DNA of 64,000 bases from Gigaspora rosea (GCA_003550325.1 QKWP01000439.1:62001-126000), one strand, 5' to 3'; positions 47,873 through 59,055 are shown, counted from the first letter of the stretch. Program-made: numbers and translations. The notes: generated by a model from the sequence alone, not told the origin.

Positions 47873-50422
47873 CTAGTACACCACTACTATCGTATTACTC
47901 TAACAATTGGAATGCAAACCTGACCAGATGATGCACTTTCGTGATTCATTAAACCCAAGCCATGGGAAAAAAGTTCTGGTCACGTGATAACTGAAAAATT
48001 CTTTAGGTTATTTAGATCAGGGTTTGTGTCTATATTAAATTTTGGAATTGGTGTTGTACATAATAAAATCACTCAATGAATATTTTTTGTCCGCACAGAA
48101 GGTTGTTTCTTTAGAACGAACGTTTGTTTTGAATTTCCTGATCGTGATACGTTACATCAAATTGGATTCATTATCTGTTATTGGCTAATTAAATGCAGAT
48201 CATCACATGCCGAACTTTTTTGGGTATTCGCGACTTATCGTATGATGTCGTACGCGACTTGTAATGATGCATTTACGTAGCTAATTTCAATTAGTATTAT
48301 TTAAGAAATATTAAATGGATTAGGTTTTTCCTCTGCAAAGAAAATGTTATAAGCCGCGAAACCCCATCATGAGATCATACGGGTACGTACGTGGAATAAT
48401 TTTACATAATTAGATTGAACGCAATTCCTTCAGACGTGTGAATTAAAACAGATTGCGCATATATAACAATAGGATTACCTTCTCAAGTTTAATTTATTCA
48501 GTTAGAGTTTTTACAATCTAACTTTTTGCAAATGAAATTTAAGCCCGTAATTTGTAAATTTGAACATATAATATATAATTTATGAATTCGAATTTTCGAT
48601 GATTGAGGAGTTACAATTCGGATCATATAATCTAAAATACCGGCTGAACTTTTGCAAAGCTTTACTTTATATATAATAGAATAAAAATTACATATGTATA
48701 ATAAGATTTTAGTTTTCGCAACATAATCCTATTGACCAGTATATTTAGCTAATAGACTAACTCTTTTAAATTTTTCCTGATTACTTTTATTGTATTCATT
48801 CATGTAAGTAATGTTTTTCTTCTCTGTAAACAGTTACATGATATTTATTTGCCGAATATGGTTATCTAGAAGAAAAAAAAAAAGAAATGCTAAAACCTGA
48901 CGTATAGCAACGTAATATGATTAAATTATAATTACATAATATGATTAGATTACTAATCAATGTGTAAATTAAACTTGTATTATACACAAAATAATATAAG
49001 GTAAGATGCCTTTATGATGGTGGCATTATAGAATGTAAGTAGTGTTTCACGGCATTAGTTGACTAAGTATATAGATAAATACATAAATACTATAAGAATA
49101 GTTTCGGAATTACACAAAATACGGTAAAATATAAATAAATAAATAAATAAATAAATAGGCGTTATAGCAATATATCATCAATCAATATAGTAAATTATCT
49201 TAATACGGTACATAAGAAGACTATTTTTATTCGTATATTAAAGTATGAAAATACAGTACATGTAGTAATTCAAAATTTTATTTATAAAAAATTCTAACAA
49301 AAAGATCTTCGTGAAATTTTGGTATTTCGCCCGAGTCTTAAGCCCTAATCTAACTTCACTTTAATTTTAATTGATTAAACTGGCTTAGCCGTATTAAGAA
49401 TATTGACAACTAAGCCTACAAATTTTATCGATTATGATCACCTTATGTATGGGTAAATAGGAAATAGAACTACTTGTAAGGGGTTTTAGAATTAAAATTC
49501 GGGGATAAAAATCGATGTTTTTTTTTAATAAGAATGTATCGCTTCTGACAAATTGGAATTAATGTTCTTTTATTATTGAAGATTACTACTTTTATGCCTG
49601 ATTTCAAACTTTAGAAGCATAAATCAGATTTTTAATCTTCTTATCTTCTAATTCTAAACCCCTCAGTAGATCAAGATATTCACATTATAAAGTAGTGATA
49701 AATTTATTAAAAAGGTTTTTTTTTAATCTATTTGATCGACGGTCATGTTTCGATATCACACAAAGCATAACAATTTATTAATAATATACATCTGCAACTA
49801 ATCAAATGTTAATTCTAACCCTATATGATGAACAGGAAATAATTTTTGGAAAATAAGTGGCTATCATTACTTTAATTTGTCGATTATTATAAACCGGAAT
49901 TTGACTCCTGCAAATTCATTAAATCTCATATGACAATCATCACGATCGAATGGGGTTGGGCAACAATGGCAGTGATAAACTGCATGTCAGATATTCTTAT
50001 TATCCTTGCAGATTATTTTTGCTACACTATTACTAATTAAGTAGTTGTGTGACATTGTTGGACGAAACCAGATTTTTAGAAAAAATTTTAATTAGTATAC
50101 GTACATACGTAACTATAAAAATTGTTCAACTTCTGTAAAAATTAAAATCAACAAAATTGCGTTATAGTTACAATTAGGAACTTAATGCCATTCACAAGGT
50201 ATATTTAATTAGGTTACTAAATTTAGTATTTAATTCTAATTATTTTTTTCGATTCTTTACGTCAAACCAGATCTTGAATGGAAATGAACAATTTATTATG
50301 AATGCTAGGTGAGTTTGTTATGGTCTAGCATAACTATATTGATATTAAAAAATAAGGATAGTTGCAATTCAAGCAACTTATTTGAATAAAAATGGTATGA
50401 AATAAAATATAGCGTGATAGTA

Positions 50423-50610
50423 AGGCGAGACCAACTAGATTCTGTTTTTTGTATTACCCCCTCTTCCCTCCGGAAGAGGGGTGGTTGGTTCATATAGTTT
50501 AATTTTAAAAGATTTTTTTCAAAAAAAATTTTCCGAATTGTTCCGTAAGTGACTGTATAATTTTTCCGAAAAGTCCCGTAGCCTATGTATATTTATCTAA
50601 ATTTTTTTTA
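50423..50610. mobile_element. Right-truncated copy of the 12232 MITE
   Basis: AGGCGAGACCAACTAGATTC after TA, followed by the same interior as the A copy. The sequence then jumps from the T-rich tract to TCTTGATTTATCAG, so the right end and the adjacent spacer are deleted. Confidence 0.8.
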
Positions 50611-51015
50611 TCTTGATTTATCAGAAAAGAAGGAATACAAGTAGGATATAATTTTGGTAGTTGTTGTTAATCTTGTGGATTCCTTTGTATATTTTTTGGC
50701 GGTTTATTTTATTGGTGAAATGACATTTATATTGAATACTGCACATAAAAGTTTACAATTAATTCATTAATATATGCATTTGATCTTAATAATTCAAAAT
50801 GAAAAGAGTTATGTTTAAGAACGAATAAGAAAAATGTTATAAATAATAATAATTATAAATAAATTTTCTAAGAATAATTCAAATTAAGTGTAATAAAACA
50901 ATTATGCATTTAAGGATTTAATGGAATTTTAATTTAATAATCGTTATCAAAATATAATAGTATGAGAATTCAATAGTTCATGAACGTTGACTATTTAATT
51001 TCATATTACCAGTTA

Positions 51016-51163
51016 CAGTCAGACTCTAATTGCACCCTATATAAGTGCATACCCTCTCTAAATGTACTTGTCCAAATATATAATTGGTCTCAATAAATGC
51101 ACTTTTTCTTATTATTCTCTGAATGCTTGTTAATGTGTGGTTCAAAGGGCGCGCACTTAGAGA
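51016..51163. mobile_element. Pogo-type MITE (partner of 12908-13075)
   Basis: CAGTCAGACTCT after TA and AGAGGTCTGAATG before TA. Same place as in A and slightly shorter inside. Confidence 0.8.
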
Positions 51164-51946
51164 GGTCTGAATGTATATATCTAATGAGATACATTGAAAT
51201 GGAGAATGATCAACGCATTTTAAATCTAGATCTGAGATCCAAAAAATTTTTACGGGTTAATAATGTTAATTTGATGACCAGAAATTTGAAATTGGTGATC
51301 TAATTTTAATTTAATTTCGTGTGAAGATCTCTTTAACTTTAATTTGTTAGTAGTTATCCAATAAATATGATCCTTATAAATAATTTATTACCCGAAAATT
51401 TAATATCAGTACAGGGTCCTGTAGGGTCCTAAAGGATCCTGAAGCTGACATCAAATTTTATGGCCAAATAAACAAGTGATTAGCAGTGTATCATCAAATA
51501 ACAGCGTTATTTAGTGGTATATGATGATTGTTTTTAACAAAATGACTAGAACTAATTGGTAAGTACAACCATAATTAGCTGTCGGATAATAACCTTTTCC
51601 TATCAGCATATAAATTCCTTAATGTTAAAATCTGGTGATTAGATCTGTTGAAAAATCCGTTGGATGATCCGATGGACATCTGACTATTTTAATCTGTCGG
51701 ATATTTTTTTGATATATCCACTGAGTCATCCGAAATTAGCTAGAACCTGCACAGTGGTTATTGTAACAATAACCGTAACGATGACAAAAATTCCGGGTCG
51801 GGATATGTCGGAGTGCATCGGAATCATGGTCGGCTGTATCGGAATTGATCAATTTTTGCCCCAAGATCATAAAAAATTTTACTAATAAACCATATCCATT
51901 TATTAATTAAAAAATGCCCAGCTGATAATTTTGCTATAGAATCTGC

Positions 51947-52386
51947 GGGACACTTAAAGAAGAGTGACCCCAATGATGATCACGAATTGCGTCACCCTCG
52001 ATATAATCACCTGAGAATTTTGATTGGTCGGAAGAGCATAAACAACATCAGATGATACAGATCAATTAATATCTGATTTTGGTCTATATGTTGCATAAAT
52101 CGCATTCTTGATTCTATATATAAAAGACCTTCTAACATATCAAAAAGCCAACCCTAACTCTAACCCTAACCTAGTGCCAGCTGCTTATAGCATTTGATTG
52201 GTTTGATTACGTTGTGTCAATTAGTTACATGAGATTCAGAAATTTTAGGAAATCTGATGATAAAGGTCACGTGAATTCAGCATCATCTGATTTTATTACT
52301 TTTTTTGGCCAATCTAAATTATATGCGATTATATTGAGAACAATACAATTCAAGTCATCACTAGGTTCATTCTTCTTAAAACTACT
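51947..52386. mobile_element. 440-bp TIR element with 8-bp duplication GAATCTGC (A' only)
   Basis: GAATCTGC flanks it exactly (51939-51946, 52387-52394), and copy A has the single site AAATCTGCTAACAGC at 13826. The ends are imperfectly paired (ACTTAAAGAAGAGTGACC against a complement of similar form). The core has CCCTAACTCTAACCCTAACC, a telomere-like string. It is a Mutator- or hAT-like nonautonomous element. Confidence 0.85.
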
Positions 52387-52598
52387 GAATCTGCTAACAG
52401 CTAGGGCTAAATGCTAACCTAGATCCGACTCAACTAACCTGGAAATTTGGGAATAGCTCTGTAAAATTAATAACAACAAATAAATTAAAGCCTATTTTAA
52501 TAGATTATTGACATAGTGTTGGACAATACAAAAAAGATGTTTAATAATACAAAAATTTTTATGACTATGAAATGTAGTTGCTTAAATAACAAAAATTA

Positions 52599-52766
52599 GG
52601 GAAGTGCTATTTATTATGTAATTTCAAGAGAGAGGAAAGGGGATTAGCAGTCTATTATATCTATATATTATATATATAAATTATGATTGGCTGCTAATTA
52701 GATCATGGAGAAGGGAGGGGTATGGCCTTCTAATAAAAATAAATTATATAATAAATAGCTCTTTCC
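52599..52766. mobile_element. 168-bp PIF/Harbinger-like MITE
   Basis: GGGAAGTGCTATTTATTATG and the complement ending AATAAATAGCTCTTTCC, flanked by TTA (52596-52598, 52767-52769). Copy A reads AAAAATTATGCC with one TTA at 14025, a perfect empty site. Confidence 0.93.
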
Positions 52767-52821
52767 TTATGCCAGAATGATGCTTCCATGAAACTAATAA
52801 AATAATTTATAACTTATATAA

Positions 52822-53058
52822 GGCAATTTGAAGTTGATTCTTTAGTTAATATCACTTTTTCAGAACTCTCAGAAGGTGTAAAATGAAACGAACATATGAA
52901 ATGAATATATAAAAATAAACAAAAATAGGCCAATACATTGGTTGATATAAATCAGATGACTGCCAAGATTTTTTAATTGGCTATTCATTTTTAGAAAAAA
53001 GTAGGGAAAGACTTTAGCTAGAAGGTGATATTAACTAAAAAATTAACTTCAAATGGCC
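52822..53058. mobile_element. 237-bp PIF/Harbinger-like MITE (relative of 33173)
   Basis: GGCAATTTGAAGTTGATT and AATTAACTTCAAATGGCC, flanked by TAA (52819-52821, 53059-53061). Absent from A near 14080. It is less CpG-rich than its relative at 33173: CGTTT and CGAAC there read CAATTT and CAAAT here. Confidence 0.9.
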
Positions 53059-53440
53059 TAATGCAATATAACTTTTTTAATTATAATGTACTTGAATTAG
53101 TAATTTTTATTAAATAAAGTATTCTATTATTTAAATATATTAATATTTTAGTTACAAAGCCTGCCTGCTCAACCCATCAAGTCAGTTTTTATATATCAAT
53201 ATATTTAATATTCAAATTTTTTTGCTAAGCATGATCTAAATGATTAACTGTTCTAATTTATATATTTAATACTATTACATTCTGTTTCTTAGTTTTATTT
53301 CATATAAGTTAATTTATTCTATAAGTCAGAATATAAATTATGTTCATTGTATATAAGCATACTGGTTTTGTATAGCATTAAATACTGTGCAGCTCTTTTA
53401 CATATTAAATTAGTTCTGCTAAATTGTAATAAACCTCTAG

Positions 53441-54685
53441 TATACTTAAAGTTCAAGGAATATAAAAAAACACCAGATCTGAAAACAAGGACAACAGTCC
53501 TTGTTCCAAAGCAAGAAAGGCAATAGATATAGTAAGAGAGAACAAAACAAAGAAAATAAAGGTTTATAACACAAGGCACAAAAACAATAAAATAGCAAAA
53601 ATTAGTATACAACAATACCTATATCTGCAGACCAGAAATAACATATCTCTACTGACATTTCTAATTCAAGCACAATAAGTACAACTTCATCAGATGGATA
53701 AAGATAATAGAATATGAAAGGGTGCCAAAAAACCAATAGAAAAGGCATAAAATAAAATTAATAATATTTATTCAAATAATTTCATAGCTTCTAAAAAGAA
53801 AGTTCTATAAATTTGTACAATAAAAGATCAGATAAAAAAATTTTATCTGATCTGCAAATAGGCGTAACAAATATAAATATTGAGTTAAACACTTCTGGGA
53901 AAATCAGGACCCGAAATATCTACAAAAGGGTAATATAAAAATTACTAAATATAGAAAGATTTGCATAAAAAGGCAAAAATAAGCAAACTAATTACTATAA
54001 AAGAAAATAATTTGCACAAAAAACCAAAACTAAGCAAACTAAAACCCTACCACTCTTTATATATTTTGGGTCCTAAAAATCTGATTAGAAATAAGACACC
54101 CTCACAGAAAACAAAATTATGGTCAAATCTTTTCACTAAGCTAACAAGGAAAGGGCTACATACTCTATCTTTCCCCCTGGAATCAATATAAGCACAAAAA
54201 ACAACAATGTACTAATGTTTGATATACAAAAACTTAACAAAATCTCTACCAATAAAATAGTACTGTATTTACACAATATAGCAAAATAAGTACAGACTTT
54301 ATTGGTGCTAAATCACATTTTATTAAAGGAAATCGCACATATCTAAAAATAATTTTTTGATGATGAACAGCAAATAAAAAAATATGCAAAGAACAGCATA
54401 TATGTTTTTTAACAAAGTTTTTATAGTTATATCTTATTTAGGACTAAGAAAGAGTTATTATTTGCAAAATTAAGAAGAGTACCAATTACAAATAAAGAAC
54501 AAATTACAGAGAAAATTAACAATGTGGGCACTATAGAACCCTGAATAATTTATGTGAGATTATATTTGAGCATCATAGTAAAAATTTTTTTGGTAGTACT
54601 TTTGGTTTGGTATATTAAGCTACATTTTATACATTAAATTAAACTTTCACCTACCTTTAACTTTTTTTGAAATACAATGTTACTA
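53441..54685. other. A-rich, CpG-poor stretch, no gene recognised
   Basis: The sequence diverges from copy A here. It is purine-rich on the + strand. A short palindrome lies at 53485 (AACAAGGACAACAGTCCTTGTT in part). Short frames are present, but none has a recognisable motif. Confidence 0.4.
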
Positions 54686-54762
54686 AAAAAAATGGACTTA
54701 TGCTCACTAAAAAAAAAAAAAACAGACTTACACTCACTAAAAAAAAAACCAAACTTATGAAT
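54686..54762 (+). repeat. Short tandem repeat next to the assembly gap
   Basis: ACTTAYRCTCACTAAAAAAA is repeated about three times with A-runs of varying length, and the gap begins directly after. Confidence 0.7.
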
Positions 54763-54884
54763 NNNNNNNNNNNNNNNNNNNNNNNNNNNNNNNNNNNNNN
54801 NNNNNNNNNNNNNNNNNNNNNNNNNNNNNNNNNNNNNNNNNNNNNNNNNNNNNNNNNNNNNNNNNNNNNNNNNNNNNNNNNNNN
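54763..54884. other. Assembly gap, 122 N
   Basis: Unresolved bases, bordered on the left by a short A-rich tandem repeat and on the right by an A-run (54885-54903). The true length is unknown. Confidence 1.
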
Positions 54885-55011
54885 AAAAAAAAAAAAAAAA
54901 AAAGTTTAAAATCTTTTAAGCCCGTTTAATCTGCAAGCTGCCAAGAATCATAAATATATATACTACAAGTTGTGTAAAAAAACTTAAAAAAAACCTCCCA
55001 CCGTTTTGGTT

Positions 55012-55300
55012 AATTTTTATCCAATTTTTGCATTTTTCCAATTTTTACATTTTTCTGATTTTTGCATTTTTCTATTTTTGTATTTATTATCTGTCAGGTT
55101 ACTATTATGCCCAGATTTTTCATTAGCGCATTTCAAATATAACATTTATAAAAATTACCCATTAGCATTCTTTTAAATATACCTATTTTGCCATTTAGCA
55201 GTTTTCAAATATAACCTTTTTCTACAATACCTACTTTTCAAATATAACCTTTTTTAAAAAATAGGACTCTATTAGCTATTTTTCAAATATGACATCACAT
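55012..55300 (+). repeat. Two degenerate tandem tracts
   Basis: 55015-55085 repeats CATTTTTCCAATTTTTG-like units of about 17 bp. 55130-55300 repeats TTTTCAAATATAACCTTTTT-like units of about 35-45 bp. Confidence 0.6.
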
Positions 55301-55338
55301 AAATTATTGGGGTCCTGGCACCATCATAGCAATTAAAC

Positions 55339-55850
55339 GGGTTCATATTATTTTGTCAACAATCACTTCACTGACATAACATTTTACTGACAAAAACTCA
55401 CCAACAAGTTTATTTTGCCAAAAGTTTGTTTTACTGAAGTTCATTTCACTAACAAGTTTTTTTTCAAAAAGCACCCTAACTTTAGCTCTAATTCTACCTA
55501 ATTCTACCGGAAGGTGGTCATTACACTGACAATCATTTTACCGAAAGTTCACTTAGCTGACATCACATAGGGTTAGGGTTAGGGTTTTATTAGTTGCAGG
55601 TATGTATTTTTAGTAAATTGTCACTTGGTGTGATGTTGGTGAAGTGAGCTGTCGGTGAAATGATTGTTGGTGAAATGGCATGTATCTATTCTACCTGACC
55701 CTAATGACAATGACCAGAATTACTTTGTTAGTAAAATGAGCTTCGGTGAAATAAACTGTCATAAAATGAACATGTCGGTGAATAATCAGCAGTGAAATGT
55801 TATGTCAGTGGAGTGATTGTTGATTAATTGATTGTCACCCAATTAAACTT
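55339..55850. mobile_element. TIR element of the CACTGACA family, with a nested relative
   Basis: Flanked by exact 8-bp duplications AATTAAAC (55331-55338, 55851-55858). The left end GGGTTCATATTATTTTG matches the right end of the 8072 element on the other strand. It carries repeated CACTGACATAACATTTTACTG-type motifs (given in part) and complements. Another member of the family is inserted at 55509-55687. Confidence 0.85.
55509..55687. mobile_element. 179-bp CACCGA-family element nested in the previous one
   Basis: ATTCTACC flanks it exactly (55501-55508, 55688-55695). The arms share CAACAATCATTT and CACCGA motifs. The core CATCACATAGGGTTAGGG followed by TTGTCACTTGG also exists, diverged, inside every U2 module (for example near 11640, 16320, 31170, 37010, 49810). 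Confidence 0.85.
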
Positions 55851-55899
55851 CTTTTATATGAAGAAACCCAATATTATGAATTGATCTGTCTAAAAAATC

Positions 55900-56170
55900 T
55901 TTACTTGGATCACTCGATAGGTAGATAATATGCTATCCAAGTAAAAACAGGTTAGTTCAAAAAAAGGCACTATCTGTATCACTTGACAAATGACCTGACA
56001 AGTGACTTGTCAGGTCACCTGGGTCAATTAAAAAAATCATAAGTAGTTAATATGACTAGTAGATTGTATTACCTGAGCAGAAACAGGTTAGTTTAAAAAA
56101 AGGCACCACCCAGATTATCTAATAGGTAATGCAATTTAATCAATATCAGGTCAGGTTAATTAATTAAATT
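55900..56170 (+). repeat. Direct repeat pair and GACCTGACAAGTGAC tract
   Basis: AACAGGTTAGTTYAAAAAAA followed by GGCAC occurs at about 55946 and 56085. CTTGTCAGGTCACCTGGGTC resembles a decayed form of the GGGTCACC ends seen at 44100-46765. Confidence 0.5.
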
Positions 56171-56378
56171 GATTATTTTATTTGTTACTTGACTATTTTC
56201 AACACATAACTACAGAATATATATAAAAGAATTTGTTTTGCTAGTCACATAATCTGCAGACATTTCATAGCATTGGTTAGTTACCATCCTATTATTGCAT
56301 AACACCTAGTGGGTACAGTTTGGTTGATGAGACAAACTATCTACAAAACCTGTATTTTATATACTCTGTGACAAAATA

Positions 56379-56718
56379 CAGTCAGACCTCTATAAATACA
56401 ACCTCCATAAATGCAATATTTCCCTAAATGCATGTTTTTTCTTTTCTATAAGATGTTATTTGTGCTAAATGCAAGTTTTATATTCTGTAAATGCACTTTC
56501 TTTTAAATAATATTTTATAATACACTAAGCTTCCTAAATGCACGTAGCCAATTAAATTTTAGTATTTAAAATAGGTTATACAGTTTTGGTAAAAGTTATA
56601 CAAACTTGATAATGCAATTTTTAAACCTGCAATTTAATTGGCTCTCTCTAAATGCAAACTTCTCTAAATGCATGTTGTAAGCTCGTTCCTATGAGTTGTA
56701 TTTATAGAGGTTTGACTT
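56379..56718. mobile_element. 340-bp pogo-type MITE (relative of 20307)
   Basis: CAGTCAGACCTCTATAAATA after TA and TTGTATTTATAGAGGTTTGA before TA (56377-56378, 56719-56720). The interior follows 20307-20601 closely, with an extra segment in the left half. Confidence 0.88.
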
Positions 56719-56719
56719 T

Positions 56720-57270
56720 ATATCTTTTCCAAAAGGAATCCATTTTGAGAGTAGTGGGTAAATGCTTAACAACAAAGCTAGACTTGTATCAAGCTAACAG
56801 AAAGACAAAAGAGATAAAACAATTTTAAACAATTCCTTTCTTAAAAAGCTAATTCCTATGATCTTACAATTAAATATTAGCCCTTACTCATTATATTACT
56901 TTTATTTAACTCTTAAATATATTACTTTTTTATCGATATTCAAAAAACTAATCTATCAATTACCCTGCATCATGGACCAGGTTATGGCCTCATAACAAAT
57001 GGATGTCCCATGACTTCATTCATGACCATATATACTTTATTTGTTATGGACCAATTTACTAGTAATCTGTGAATTACCTGTAAGTCAACTTGACCTACAG
57101 ATGACCTATAGTTCAACCCACTAGTCACCCACAAGTTGATCTACCCATTCTCACTTGAACTGTTGCAACTTGACCTGGCTCACCCATCTACTTGCAGGTG
57201 ATCTGGGTGATACCCATCTGTGTTAAATCTCTATTCCAATACAATTAAATCAATAGGCTGTAATTTTTGA
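56720..57270. other. CpG-poor stretch with decayed GGGTCACC-type motifs
   Basis: 57060-57230 has repeated CTTGACCT, GTCACCC and GGTGATCTGGGTGATAC motifs that look like C-to-T worn versions of the GGGTCACCCGGGTGACC ends at 44100-46765. No gene is recognised. Confidence 0.45.
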
Positions 57271-57272
57271 TA

Positions 57273-57646
57273 CCATATTTACTCAAAATAATGTGTACTT
57301 GCATGTTATTTTAAGAGGATGCACATTATTTTGAGTATGCGCATGGGTGTTATTTTGGAATAAAGATCTAATTTCTAAAAAAAATTGTGGTTAAATATGT
57401 GTGATGCATAAAAAATCTGTATTTCTTAATTTTATATAGACTTTTCAATCTAAGTCAGATTTTTTGACTAAAAAAATTCTTATTTCAGCTTGTTATTTGA
57501 ATTTGTTATTTTAGCAAATTATTAATTTAGTATTTGGAGTATATTTTATATTGGTACACACATGCATTATTTCAAAACCAATATGCTATTTTAAGAAAAT
57601 GCAATTTTTGAAATAACACTCATATATATTATTTTCGTAAATATGG
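57273..57646. mobile_element. 374-bp TA-inserting MITE, CCATATTTACTCAAAATAAT
   Basis: CCATATTTACTCAAAATAAT and the complement ending ATTTTCGTAAATATGG, flanked by TA (57271-57272, 57647-57648). GTTATTTTAAGA and GCACATTATTTTGAG motifs repeat inside. Confidence 0.85.
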
Positions 57647-57739
57647 TATAACAAATAATAGTAGCTTGATACAAAGAATCCCAAGATACATTGATATAAT
57701 GGGCTAAAAGGTTGTAACAGAATAAAAAGAGGCTCCAAA

Positions 57740-57800
57740 ACTCTGCTACTTTTGTGATGAAGAGGGTTATTTAAAAAGAGACTGTTATTAATTTAAGAAG
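57740..57800 (+). pseudogene. Zinc-knuckle relic of a LINE first ORF
   Basis: One frame reads CYFCDEEGYLKRDC, which fits the CX2CX4HX4C zinc knuckle except that the H is Y (a C-to-T type change, CAT to TAT). Such knuckles occur in the nucleic-acid-binding ORF1 proteins of LINEs. The element at 57810 lies right behind it. Flanking text to about 58720 is charged and low in CpG but too worn to translate. Confidence 0.5.
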
Positions 57801-57809
57801 GCTAACATA

Positions 57810-57914
57810 TTTACCTAAAATAACGCACAGGGACGTTATTTTGAGGTTCAGCCCAAATTAAGCTTAATTTAGGCTGAAATTCGTAATTTCACCCTGTGCA
57901 TTATTTCAGGTAAA
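57810..57914. mobile_element. 105-bp palindromic MITE in the LINE relic
   Basis: TTTACCTAAAATAACGCACA and the complement TGTGCATTATTTCAGGTAAA, flanked by TA (57808-57809, 57915-57916). The inner palindrome is TTAAGCTTAA. The ends are related in style to 57273-57646. Confidence 0.88.
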
Positions 57915-58112
57915 TATAGTAATAAGTTAAACCAACATTATAAGGAATATAAAGAGCTTAAAAACAAGCAAAATTTAAGAGACAAAATATTAGAATCTAC
58001 ACAAGAAATAGAACAAGAAAAACAAAAAATCCTTACTGTATAAAACTCAAGAACTAGACAAACAAGCAACTACAATAGTAGAGCAAAATGTACATATAGA
58101 AGATACAAATCA

Positions 58113-58306
58113 GGGCATAGTGACTTAGAGAAGTTGGTAAGTTGTCACCTCCAAGTGGCAGGTCTAGAGTTCAAATTCCACTAGTGACATTTTAAAAAAT
58201 GGACCTGTGTTCCAGTAACTGCTTCTTATTGATTAATTGGGTACATTACTTGTAACCTTGGTATACTATCTTGAATAGGAGCTTTTAGGCATAGTTGTGT
58301 ATTATT
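58113..58306 (+). mobile_element. tRNA-derived SINE
   Basis: The head resembles a tRNA: GGGCATA acceptor-like start, an A-box-like stretch around CTTAGAGAAGTTGGTAAG, and a B-box-like GAGTTCAAATTCC at 58167-58179 (consensus GGTTCGANTCC with a CpG lost to CA). A roughly 110-bp unrelated tail follows. ATACAAA before the head (58103-58109) and at 58307-58313 is a plausible target duplication. Its position inside the LINE relic supports an insertion. Not a functional tRNA gene. Confidence 0.6.
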
Positions 58307-58775
58307 ATACAAACAAATTCAAAAAACTAGAAAAATAGAAACCCATTTGGCAAGTCTCGAGTAAGAAGGTAACAAAGATCTTTAATGGTACTACCAGAAC
58401 CAAAATATCAGAAACCAGAGCCAGAGAACTGAATAACAAGTTCTTCAAAGGAGAGCGTCCACCAATCTGGCTACTAGAGTTATACTAAAGGAAAAGGACC
58501 TATGCTCTGGAAGTAGGTAACAGGGGAAGAAAAACTATAAAGCATCTAATACTAGGTAAATCGATCCTTTCAGGCTAACTGGATTGAAAATTTGAAAGGT
58601 ATCAGAGTAGGACTAGTAAAAAAGTAATAGTAGGTACTGGGTCAGAGCAAACCTTACAAAAGCAGAAGTAGTTAACTATAGCAGTTGCAGGTATCTCTCT
58701 GACTAGTGTTGGCCTTAGTAAATATGTAAGTTACAAAGTATAGATAATACCTAGGTGAAACAGGGAATGCTCTAC

Positions 58776-59055
58776 TAGGTTCCGCAATTTGATTTGATCT
58801 TCAAATATTTGAATCAAATATTTGATCAAATTCAAATTCAAATTTGACTATATTTGATTTAATCAAAATCAAATATGGCCAAATTTGATTTGATTTGACA
58901 AATATTTGATTTGATTTAAAAATTACTATTAAAAATTCAAATTCAAATCAAATTCAAATTCAAATATATGAATCAAATCAAATTCAAATCAGAGTCAATT
59001 CGATTTGATCAAATTCAAATTGACCCAATATTTGATTTGAATTTGAGAAACCCTA
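58776..59055. mobile_element. 280-bp hAT-like element made of TTTGATTTGAATT repeats
   Basis: Exact 8-bp duplications TGCTCTAC (58768-58775, 59056-59063). The ends TAGGTTCCGCAATTTGA and TCAAATTCAAATC-rich right border finishing GAGAAACCCTA pair imperfectly. The interior is almost only permutations of TTTGAT/ATCAAA. Confidence 0.85.

Larger units (their letters stand above)
38697..53440 (+). repeat. Large repeat unit, copy A' (direct partner of 1-14775)
   Basis: Colinear with copy A. It lacks the pogo element, the 8033 insert and the 14128 MITE. It has private insertions at 43237, 44100, 47493, 47701, 51947, 52599 and 52822. From about 52395 to its end it has lost nearly all CpG sites that A and the inverted copy keep, while the rest of A' has not. 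Confidence 0.85.

Noticed and set aside
54667-54909. 80-residue frame across 54667-54909
   Set aside because: It spans the N gap and A-runs and is an artefact.
55555-55595. True telomere or chromosome end from TTAGGGTTAGGG
   Set aside because: Only two to three units, located inside a nested MITE with target duplications and with sequence continuing on both sides.
58113-58195. Functional tRNA gene
   Set aside because: The stems do not pair well, the B box has lost its CpG, and a non-tRNA tail with a target duplication follows. A SINE explains it better.
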